A DNA stretch of 64,000 nucleotides from Tipula vernalis (lineage: Eukaryota; Arthropoda; Insecta; Diptera; Tipulidae), in assembly GCA_958295665.1 (NCBI GenBank), contig OY282560.1:264168641-264232640 (forward strand), written 5' to 3'. The notes beneath the pieces were generated by a model. It was not told where the DNA came from, did no database searches, and saw only the letters and a list, made by a program, of their open reading frames with translations. A program made the translations under genes and the position numbers. Shown in pieces: positions 55,407 through 64,000 of this stretch (the stretch's first letter is position 1; each line of letters opens with the position of its first letter).

Positions 55407-56304
55407 TAGGAGTTAGAGATAAAGAAAAATATTTCGATAGAATAGAAAAACAAAATTGCTTGTTGAATAAAAACAAAATTTTTATTTCACTTTGAGATAT
55501 CGTCATAATGTTGACAACGGCATTTTTGTGTATTTTTTTAAATTATCCTGGGGAAATATACTCAATAATATGCGAAACGCTATTTATAATTTAAAAAAAT
55601 GTTTGACAGATAGAATCTAACTCAAACGCACAAAATTCGTCGAGTTTATTTGGATTTAACGAAACTCTACTCTAATAAGCGTTTCCATGCACATAAACCG
55701 AGTTGAACCTGGGTTAATGCTGTGTGCCTTAATCGACTAAACTAACTAAACTAAAAAAAAATGAAGCTTCTGCTATTGTTTCATAGGCGGCAACCGAAAA
55801 GTCAATTTACGAGCTTACTTTTCAATGACTTTTCATTTATACTTTAACGACTGAACATCAAAATCAAAAATAAAAATCTTAAATGCTGTCTTATAAATTG
55901 GTTATTATTCTATATAATTCCTTGGAAAATTGTAGAATTATATGAAGAATATAGGTTTCGTGGAAGCTGCAATTTAAACCAAAACAATTTTGGACAACAT
56001 AACATAACCTCGTAAATATATTGTGTTGTAAATTACTTTGGTTCGATTTTTCCGTTTTTTTCTTGAATTCTGTTTGCTTAAAAGACGTTTATAATACATC
56101 AGAAGTGTTTTGGTAAATAAAAAATGCGGCAATATCATGAATAAATTTTTACTTTTTATTTTTTTTTTTAAATTTTACGTTGGGTATTTTCCTTGTTTGT
56201 TGGCGATTAAATTTAGTTTAGTGTAAATTGAGGCACAGACAGAGACTTTTATACTAACGCCATCTATTTAAATATTGCATTAACTAACTCGTTCTACTTT
56301 AGTA
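55407..56304. other. residual sequence between nested elements
   Basis: No gene is seen. 'gttaatgctgtgtgccttaa' near 55716 has an inverted relative near 57835 ('aaggcacacagcataac'), perhaps another pair of element ends. Confidence 0.35.
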
Positions 56305-56799
56305 AGCATGGTTTCCATGATGGCGAGGCGAAAAAATTAGTCAAACAAGAGAAAGAAAAAATTCACCAATTTTCACTAGTTTTAAAAATTTTAATTTAGC
56401 ACTCCGAAATAGGACGTCTAATCCGAAAAAAAGATTAGATATCATCTTTTTTCGGATTGTTCGCTGATTTTCGGAATTCATATTATCAATTTGAAGAAAA
56501 TTTTATATTTATTTTATTATTAAATATATTTTTTATTTTTTTTTTGATTTGGGGAACACATTTTTCATCGCCAGAATCACTCTCAGTGCTACTTGAAAAC
56601 ATAACGGCATATATTGCCATTAGTTCCTCAACAGTATCCATTTTTAACAAAATTTAATTTTAATAATCGAAACGTCAAAAATAAATAAATAAAAATTTGG
56701 TGTAACGACTTGTTACTCACTCTTATGTTATTTTTTTTATTCCTTCCTCTTTTTAATTTGACTAATTTTTTCGTCTCGCCATCGTGGAAACCATGCTTT
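56305..56799. mobile_element. TIR element X, copy 1
   Basis: The ends 'agcatggtttccatgatggc' and the inverse 'gccatcgtggaaaccatgct' continue into 'gaggcgaaaaaattagtcaa'. On the minus strand it encodes a short start MDTVEEL..IYAVMFSSSTE followed by acidic residues (ESDSGDE), like the start of a transposase. Confidence 0.78.
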
Positions 56800-56816
56800 A
56801 GTTAGTTTAGTCGATT

Positions 56817-57311
56817 AAAGCATGGTTTCCATGATGGCGAGGCGAAAAAATTAGTCAAATTAAAAAGAGGAAGGAATAAAAAAAAATAACATAAGAGTGA
56901 ATGAAACTGCAACAAGTCGTTACTCCGAATTTTTATTTATTTATTTTTGACGTTTCGATTATTAAAATTAAATTTTGTTATAAATGGATACTGTTGAGGA
57001 ACTAGTGGCAATATATGCCGTTATGTTTTCAAGTAGCACTGAGAGTGATTCTGGCGATGAAAAATGTGTTCCCCAAATAAAAAATATATATATATATTTA
57101 ATAATAAAATATATATAAAATTTTCTTCAAATTGATAATATGAATTCCGAAAATCAGCGACTAATCCGAAAAAAGATGATCCGTCTAATCTTTTTTTCGG
57201 ATTAGACGTCCTATTTCGGAGTGCTGAATTAAAAATTTTAAAATTGGACGTCCCAATTTTTCTGTCAAAATGATATTTTCTCTCTATCGTACTATTGGTG
57301 AATTTTTGCTT
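56817..57311. mobile_element. TIR element X, copy 2, inverted relative to copy 1
   Basis: It starts 'agcatggtttccatgatggc' 17 bp after copy 1 ends and repeats the content of copy 1 in reverse, giving a palindrome of about 900 bp centred near 56808. The far TIR is missing: after 'ctttctctttt' it abuts the right arm of the 50896-57834 element. The + strand carries MDTVEELVAIYAVMFSSSTE from about 56984. Confidence 0.75.
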
Positions 57312-57834
57312 TCTCTTTTTACACCTACTCTCCACCTGCCATTAAAATCGAGTTATACCATTAAAATTCGAACAGTTGCTAGTGGAGACACGAAATTGCA
57401 ACGACTTGCCATATGTCATACAATCATTTGCTGCCAAGAAGGCATAACTTGATTGTATACCAAAATTTTACATTTCTTGGCTGGATTAAAAAATACTGTT
57501 ACCAGTTTCGAATGGAAGTTTTTTAATTTATAGTTAGAAACTTTTTTTACAAAAATTTGTTGTGGCACAAAAAAAAATTAATTTTTGTTGAGATATTTTT
57601 AAAGACATACTTAAAAATATGGCAGCCAAAAAAGAATCATTAAAATACATATAATGTGTGACTATCTTTTTTGCAAAAATGTTTGCAGAATTTCTTTAAA
57701 ATATCAAAGCGCAAATGATTTCTAACCGTCAAATTTATTGTATGTTTTCCTCACCCGACGCCATTTTTTATATTTTTGTTACAAGATATGGTAATTGTAA
57801 TGGTAAAATTTATGTCAGGTGGAGTAGCCGGGTA

Positions 57835-58349
57835 AGGCACACAGCATAACTCTACCATGGAAACATGATATATAGCTGTATTTTGTTGAGAAAAAATTAA
57901 TTCGAATTATTTTGGAGTTATTTTTTTCTTAACAGAATAAGCCGCGAAATATATTTTCGATTTAATTATTATATGGTTGGCGGTTACGTATTTTATTTGT
58001 TCGAGCTACAATTAAATAACTAAAATTTTTGGTTCGAATTATTTAATTCTTGTCATGTGCAATTGTTGTTGTAAAATTCTCAACAAAATACAGCTTATAT
58101 AAAAATAAACCATTTCCATCACTTCCATTGCTTATGGAGAAAAATAGATCATTTGTTGGAAATGTCAAATTTTGTTATATGTACTTGGGGTACAACACCC
58201 AATACGCATTTTGGACTGTCAATTTTGGCTTTATTTTTTACATTAAACGTCAAAACAATAAACAGAGTATGGTTCTACATAACATAATATAATCATTTTA
58301 ATATTGTATTATTATAATTTAATAAATATTGTTATTCCATTCACGAAAA
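57835..58349 (+). promoter_or_regulatory. upstream region of the zinc-finger gene
   Basis: This AT-rich region runs between the nested transposons and the start codon at 58350. No clear TATA box was identified. The ORF at 58050-58292 matches no family. Confidence 0.35.
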
Positions 58350-59690
58350 ATGGTTGAAATTTGTCGCACTTGTTTATTACCAAATGACAATTTAGAATCA
58401 TTATTTGAAAGAAAATTAGCCGCCAATCAAATTATTACACAAGCAAAAATAATTTCATTATGTACCGGTCTTGAAGTAAGTAATTAAATACCTGAACTAC
58501 ATGTTTTATTTTGTAATCCAGTAATTTAATAACTTCTAACCCAATTTCAGATTTCAATGTTTGATAATTTTTCCAATTTTATTTGTTCATTGTGTTCCTC
58601 TGCATTGTTACAAGCTTTCGAATATCGGAAAAAATGTTGGGACTCGCATAGGATCCTTCTTAAAAATGTTAATAAAAAACCTCCTAATAATGAAGCTGTT
58701 GTGCGAGAAGACGTTTCTGAAACTGCAAATCCGATTACAACGTGTAATGGCGATGATATATATAAAGTGGAATTAAATAATACGTTAGACCAGATAACTG
58801 AACCATTCGAAGTATTTAAGACAGATTCTTTCGGGAATTCATCAACGACAACTGAAAATAAAATAGATGTGAATTTACCGATACCAACTGCATCATTGGA
58901 AGAGGTAACGACGAGTGATGGTTGGAAAATTGTACCGATGTCAGATTTCCTGCTGCACGTGGAACACAAAATTGACAAATCAAGACATTTTGGTCGAATA
59001 TTTATCTGCCGAATATGCCCTCAAGCTTACGAAAGTCAACATTACATGGTCAATCACTTTAAAAAAGCCCATAGAACTGTATTTAAACCCGAAAACGAGT
59101 TTAAATGTAATATTTGTCCGAAAGTTTATGGGGAGAGACGCCTTTTCTTGCGACATATAAATTGGCATAACAATAAAAATTCCTATATTTGTACGTATTG
59201 TGGTGTTAAACTGAAGTATAAATTCACGCTTATGGAGCACATCCGTGTGCATACCGGTGAAAAACCGCACAAGTGTGATTACTGTGATTTTCGTAGTGGT
59301 AAACGATCCGTAATTACCATACATATGCGTACACACACGGGTGAGCGTCCATTCTTATGTCACATTTGTAATAAGCGATATCCAACGACTGCGGCGAGAG
59401 CAAATCATTCGAAATCTCATTTAACGGAATACAAATATGAATGCACTATTTGTAATAAAAAATTTCGATCGCCTGGCGTTTTGTCAACTCATAAATTGAT
59501 CCATGATCCTAGTAAGCATAAGGAATGTCATGTTTGCGGAAAACTATTTCCAAGGCAGAATCAGCTGAAAAGCCATATGCGGGTCCATACTCGGGATTGT
59601 CATAAATGTAGCGAATGTGGGAAAGGATTTATTCAACGGCATTGCTGGAAGACTCATATGAAAAATCATCATAATCAAACTTTTTTATAA
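58350..59690 (+). CDS. ZAD-C2H2 zinc-finger protein
   Basis: Exon 1 (58350-58475) and exon 2 (58551-59690), joined by a 75-bp GT..AG intron, encode 421 residues. The ATG at 58350 gives MVEICRTCLLPNDNLESLFE, the start of a ZAD domain. Its four zinc ligands are Cys5, Cys8, Cys54 and Cys57 (ICSLC), the last two in exon 2. ZAD mediates dimerisation. An acidic linker of about 100 residues follows, then eight C2H2 fingers from about residue 190 to 415, for example FICRICPQAYESQHYMVNH, HKCDYCDFRSGKRSVITIH and HKCSECGKGFIQRHCWKTH. TGEKP and TGERP linkers join fingers 3-4 and 4-5, as in DNA-binding arrays. It is probably a nuclear transcription regulator. ZAD genes are numerous in insects, and this one cannot be assigned to a named member. 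The frame is intact. Confidence 0.95.
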
Positions 59691-60032
59691 ATTTTAAAAA
59701 ATTGTTGTCATACAAAAAATGTACAATATGAAGTTCAATTTTACTTTGGCCTTTGATAAAAATAGAACAGTTTTTACAAGTCATTACTGACCCACCCATT
59801 TCCATTCCAAGCAAATTGAGTTTCTCGACCATTGGTCGCGACGATGACCTCTGCGCCAACCAAAGATCGCTGACTTTTTGTTTCGGTTTTGAGGGCTGGC
59901 ACAGTGCTATAAAAAAAAAGTAAAGCGAAACAGAGATATCCAATGGAGACAGCACCAGTTTTACCACTTCCGTGGTGAGATGTTCTAACCATCACTATTT
60001 TCGATGTTCGATAGTGTGCATGTCTCCCTTTT
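59691..60032 (-). other. possible small membrane or secreted protein gene
   Basis: A minus-strand frame 59995-59774 starts with ATG in 'aaaatagtgatgg' and encodes 73 residues, MVRTSHHGSGKTGAVSIGYL followed by a hydrophobic stretch CFALLFFYSTVPAL and a polar tail ending GNGWVSNDL. The hydrophobic segment could be a signal anchor. The codons are less AT-biased than the surroundings. I recognise no family, and no poly-A signal is evident. It would be convergent with the zinc-finger gene, about 85 bp from its stop. Confidence 0.3.
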
Positions 60033-60230
60033 TAAAAATAAAATTGTACACCACTTCGATTTTTGAATTATGCATACTTTATTGCGATCTCAGCATGCCC
60101 GAATAAAACATCATTCTGTTTCTACTTCCATTCATCACTCTTTATCTCATATTTATGTCTTCTACAAGAATGAGATCGCAATAAAGAAAGCATAATTCAA
60201 AAATCGAAATGGTGTACAGTTTTAATTACT
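60033..60230. mobile_element. ~198-bp MITE with ~55-bp TIRs
   Basis: 'ttgtacaccacttcgatttt' with 'gaattatgcatactttattg' and 'cgatctca' (60044-60096) is inverted at about 60163-60218 with few mismatches. It is non-coding. Confidence 0.8.
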
Positions 60231-60766
60231 TTTCATAACAGGCGCCTCGCCTCGAAATACTTAGTTACCACAAATGCGAAGCTATCTGTGACCCTTTCAT
60301 ACTGGTGGCGTTGGCTTTGAACATTCGGTTGCTATCAAATATTTTATTAGCAAGAACTGAGATATTCTAAATTTGTAACGAACATATGAGCTAGATTTTT
60401 TGGTAAGTATGAACATTTGTGCAAAAAATGTGAGTTATGTTGACAAAGCACTTCGCTTTGTCCCTCCCGGCGCAAAAATGTATACAGCAAAAGTGTACAG
60501 CGTACGAACAATTTACGAACGTTTTTTTTATAATACACTACTACACGTGACGCACATTCCATACACAGCCATGTCAATTACAGATTATAGAATTCTAGTC
60601 CACCATTTTATTAAATAAAGTTGACAAATGAAAATTTAAACTGGTGCGTATTTTATAAAAATTTATTATAAAATAATTAACAACAGGTCAGCAGTATCTA
60701 AATTTTGTGTAAATACGTGCAAATAAACATTTTGTTTCAATTCTATTTCTATTTAAAAGCTAAACT
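60231..60766. other. spacer, one short unrecognised ORF
   Basis: An ATG frame at 60409-60618 gives 69 residues with no family resemblance. A small hairpin 'caaagcacttcgctttg' lies near 60443. Nothing else is supported. Confidence 0.35.
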
Positions 60767-61860
60767 GGGTGGTCATTTTGTGGTGCTAAATCACATTTGG
60801 TGATAAAACTGTGATAAACTGACATTTGTCCTAGCTTACTGCGGTCCCATCTTGGATGAACAACGTCACGTCGTATAATGATTTGAATGAAAATGACCAC
60901 AATATCTTCCGTCTTACTTCTACAAGTGGAAAAAATTGTTTATTTTGTTGTTTAATTTTTTTTTACATGGAGTTTGGTTAAAACACCTCTAATCAAAATT
61001 TCAAAAAATGAATGAAATTTACATTGACGCTAATGATAAATAAATGATATTTATTAACAAAATAATCATTTATCTATTATTGAAATAAAATTAATAGATT
61101 ATTGTTAAATTTACAGGAAAACGGAATATAAAAATCAACAATTATTTTAGTTTTGTGTAATAAATTGTATGTTAAAAGAACCATTCTAGTAGCTTAGAAT
61201 AACAAATTTCACAAAAACAATCATCCTCCTAATAGAAATGGACAAAAAATAAGCAATTCTTAAACGAAAATCAACATAAACCATCTGACATAACCTCATA
61301 AAATGCAAATAATGGTCGGTGTTTAACCATGAAATTCTAATATACCAAAGGGTTTTCTAGTTATGTTAACTTAAAAATATAATAATTAGTCTTTTGTTAA
61401 TCAACAATTTTGGTTTGCAGTTCGTATCACAGTAATTTTCATTCATTTTTTTAAAATTTTAATTTAATTGTTTTATATCAAACTATATGGAGTTTGATCG
61501 AAAGCAACTAAATTAAAGTTTAAAAAAATGAATAAAAGTTACTGTGATACGAACTGCAAAACAAAATTGTAGATTAACAAAAGACTAATTATTATATTTT
61601 TAAGTTAACATAACTAGAAAACCCTTTGGTTTATTAGAATTTCATGTTTAAACACCGACCATTATTTGCATTTTGTGAGGTTATGTCAGATGGTTTATGT
61701 TGATTTTCGTTTAAGAATTGCTTATTTTTTGTCCATTTCTGTTAGAAGGATGATTGTTTTTGTGAAATTTGTTATTCAAGGCTACTAGAATGGTTCTTTT
61801 AACATACAATTTAATACATAAAACTAAAATAATTGTTGATTTTTATATTACATAGCAATA
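60767..61860. mobile_element. foldback family F, copy 2
   Basis: A 5' portion (60767-61125) like that at 48892 is followed by long inverted arms, 61126-61485 and 61490-61855, which are similar throughout. Examples are 'catctgacataacctcataa' inverted as 'gaggttatgtcagatg', and 'gtatcacagtaattttcatt' inverted near 61540. The loop is only a few bases, near 61488. No ORF is present. Confidence 0.88.
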
Positions 61861-61935
61861 TAAAAATCAACAATTGAGGTTACGTGTCAAATCATCACTT
61901 TGATTCATTGCTTTCCCCTTAAAATTCATTTTGCA

Positions 61936-64000
61936 GTGTTGTCATTTTGTGGTAATATATCACATTTGGCGATACTGTGCGAAAAATAAATTGTCGTAGC
62001 TAACTATGGTGTTGTCATGGATGAATATCGTCACGTCACATAATGATTTAAATGAAAAAGACCACAACTTCTTCCGTCTTACTTTTACAAGTGGAACAAA
62101 AAAAAAATTATTTTCTTGTTTACATTTGTTTTATATGGAGTTTAGTTAAAAAAAGCTCTAATAAAAATACCAAAAAATGAATGAAATTTACATTGACGCG
62201 AAATATAAATGAATGATATTTATAAACAAAATGATCATTTATATATTTTTGAAATAAAATTAATGGGTTATTGTTAAATTTACAAGAAAAATGCAATATA
62301 AAAATCAACAATTATTTTAATTTTGTGTAGTAAATTATTTGTTAAAAATCAAGGTATACAGAAAAAATAGGTAGTATATTCCCGTGTCTCATTTTTGTCT
62401 TTCTTTGCGCATCACGTCACGTGTAGTCAAAAAAACACATTTGTATATGAAGTTTGGCGGTTTTTTGATTAATTTTTTAAATAAATCAAGAATAATCGTA
62501 ATTTTTTTTTACAAACCGTATTTACAATTGATAATGATAGTTTACCGAGACCCTTTTTATGCTTTATATTTTTTTTTATGGTCCAAATATTTGAGAAATA
62601 ATTCCTTCGAGTATATAATGTCTAAGATAAATGGAAAAAAGGGTAGACAAAATTATGAGTATACATAACATAAAACAATTAAATTATTAAATGTTTTTGG
62701 TCATTTAAACATATGTAGGTACCAATTATTAAAATTTTTATTTCTTTACGTTATGTACTCAAATTTTTGCCATCTATTTTCGTTTGGCTTCAAATTATTG
62801 GTATCCACGTACCTATTCAAATATTATGTTCATATTCAACGTTAAATATATGTAAATGTAAAAATATATTAAGTAAAAATTCAGTTCACAAATTATTGTT
62901 TTCAGTTCACAAAAAATTGTTTTTTAGGTGTAAAATGTTTTTTAAAATTCAGTTATTAAACGCCCAGTTAATAGAAAACATAAATTTGAAAAAACGGAAA
63001 TTAAATAAAACTATAAATTAAAATTAAATCTCTGGCTTATTTCATTTATTGTCTTATGGTTTTCGCTACAACTACATCAAAACACCCATTCACTGTTTAG
63101 TGTTCTATATGTGTTCTTATCAGAAGTACAACTGATAGTTTTGTTGCAATAGGAATTATTCAAATTTAGTATATTTAAAATCGAATACTCCCAAATTTTT
63201 GAATTAAATAATTAAAATCTAAACGTTCTCTGCATTTAACAAAAAAAATTTACTCATAAATTCCGAAACTTGTTATGCAATGTGCTCAAACAGTCTGCTC
63301 TAGACACGAATATTAAAACATGCCTATTTTCGCGATTTAATTCCAAAAGTATTGCAGTATATAACTAAAATAAAAATTGAAATGTTTAATTTTAACATAA
63401 AGTCGAAAAACAATAAATGGCAAGAATAAAAAAAAATTCATTTATTTTCCATTTATTTAAAAAATTAATAAAAATATCACGAAACTCCATATAAATATCA
63501 GCATTTTTGACAACACGTGACGTCAAATTGCGAAAAAAGTATGGCAACAGCATGCGCAATATTGTACCTTTATTTTCTGTATATCTTGGTTAAAAATAAC
63601 ATTCTAGTTGCCTAGAATAACAAATTTCTTCGGGAGCTCACAAAGGACAAAAAAATATTCTTAAACAAAAATCAACATAAACCATCTGACATAACCCCAC
63701 AAAATGCAAATATTGGTCAATGTTTAAACATCAAATTCTAACAAATCAAAGGCTTTTCAAGTTATGTTATGTTAAAAATATATTAATTGGTCTTTTTTCA
63801 ATCGACAATTTTGTTTTGCACTTCGTATCATGATAATTTTCATTAATTTTTTTGAAACTTTAATTTGGTTGTTTTTGATCAAACTCCAAATAGTTTGATG
63901 GAAAACCACTAAATTGGGATATTAAAAAAAGGAATGAAAATTATCATGAAACTAAGTGCAAAATAAAATTGTTGATTGACAAAGGACTGATTATTATATT
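61936..64000. mobile_element. foldback family F, copy 3, interrupted and cut by window end
   Basis: 61936-62349 matches the 5' portion of the family ('tgtcattttgtggtaatata' onward, more diverged) and 63589-64000 continues with the arm ('cattctagttgcctagaata' onward). The 1239-bp element 62350-63588 separates them. The second arm begins near 63895 and runs out of the window. Confidence 0.85.
62350..63588. mobile_element. Mutator-like (MULE) non-autonomous element, 9-bp target duplication
   Basis: The left end 'caaggtatacagaaaaaata' and the inverse right end 'tattttctgtatatcttg' begin TIRs of about 140 bp ('cgtgtagtcaaaaa', 'attaattttttaaataaat' in both). The exact 9-bp duplication 'gttaaaaat' stands at 62341-62349 and 63589-63597. 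A 9-bp duplication with long TIRs fits the Mutator superfamily. The frames inside (62384-62668 and 62767-63021) show no transposase. Confidence 0.78.

Larger units (their letters stand above)
50896..57834. mobile_element. large element with ~500-bp terminal inverted repeats
   Basis: The left arm 50896-51393 ('tacccggctactccacctga' to 'ggcaggtggagagtaggtgt') is inverted at 57312-57834. Arms are alike along their whole length, apart from small indels: for example 'gccaagaaggcataac' with its inverse, and 'ccattttttatatttttgtt' with its inverse. The 5.9 kb between them consists mainly of other nested TIR elements. Residual sequence of its own is small and shows no transposase. Long TIRs could fit a Foldback or Mutator-type element; the class is undecided. 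Confidence 0.8.

Noticed and set aside
58557..58978. Minus-strand ORFs over the zinc-finger gene (58547-58978 and 58980-59336)
   Set aside because: They are shadows of the ZAD-C2H2 coding exon in the opposite frame.
60409..60618. 69-codon plus-strand ORF
   Set aside because: No motif, no neighbour suggesting an exon, and the length is within chance expectation. Kept only as a note in the spacer.
62384..63021. ORFs inside the Mutator-like element
   Set aside because: They are Phe/Ile/Tyr-rich with no transposase motif, and the first overlaps the TIR.

Overview
The window is eukaryotic nuclear DNA from an insect, most likely a holometabolous one. It is very AT-rich and has short GT..AG introns, a polyadenylated intron-containing histone H4 gene, a ZAD zinc-finger gene (a family largely restricted to arthropods) and a dense mixture of insect-type transposable elements. 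The species cannot be named from the sequence.

Only four host genes look intact, all on the + strand: an ALIX/PDCD6IP orthologue (33972-36770, three exons), a four-exon gene with two DUF4806-like domains (38686-40356), replacement-type histone H4 (44809-45195, two exons) and a ZAD-C2H2 zinc-finger gene (58350-59690, two exons). They share no obvious pathway and appear as separate islands among repeats.

Layout. 1-900 is a degenerate ~120-bp satellite. 1122-13528 holds three copies of a ~2.2-kb tandem repeat with a broken BEL/Pao retrotransposon (3922-8982) between copies 1 and 2. 13835-22072 is one Tc1/mariner-type element that has been interrupted four times: by a Ty3/gypsy element with apparently identical 292-bp LTRs, by a 255-bp MITE, by a 387-bp fragment of a host enoyl-CoA isomerase gene with a 10-bp target-site duplication, and by a Penelope-like element. 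22898-27716 is a decayed Ty1/copia element, 28122-29247 a Ty3/gypsy integrase remnant, and 30891-32417 a 3'-truncated non-LTR element (ORF1 plus endonuclease).

After ALIX and the DUF4806 gene, 40845-44518 is a cluster of TIR elements, foldbacks and MITEs running up to the H4 promoter. 46844-47028 is an array of heat-shock elements. A 5'-truncated jockey-type retrotransposon (47065-48228, 50-bp target-site duplication) separates it from a correctly spaced TATA/initiator pair at 48284-48319, so this looks like a heat-shock promoter split by a transposon. No heat-shock protein ORF follows it.

50896-57834 is a Russian-doll nest of inverted-repeat DNA transposons, five levels deep, including PIF/Harbinger remnants. 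After the zinc-finger gene, 60770-64000 holds copies of a foldback family, one of them interrupted by a 1.24-kb element with ~140-bp TIRs and a 9-bp target-site duplication (Mutator-like). No tRNA, rRNA or CRISPR array was seen.
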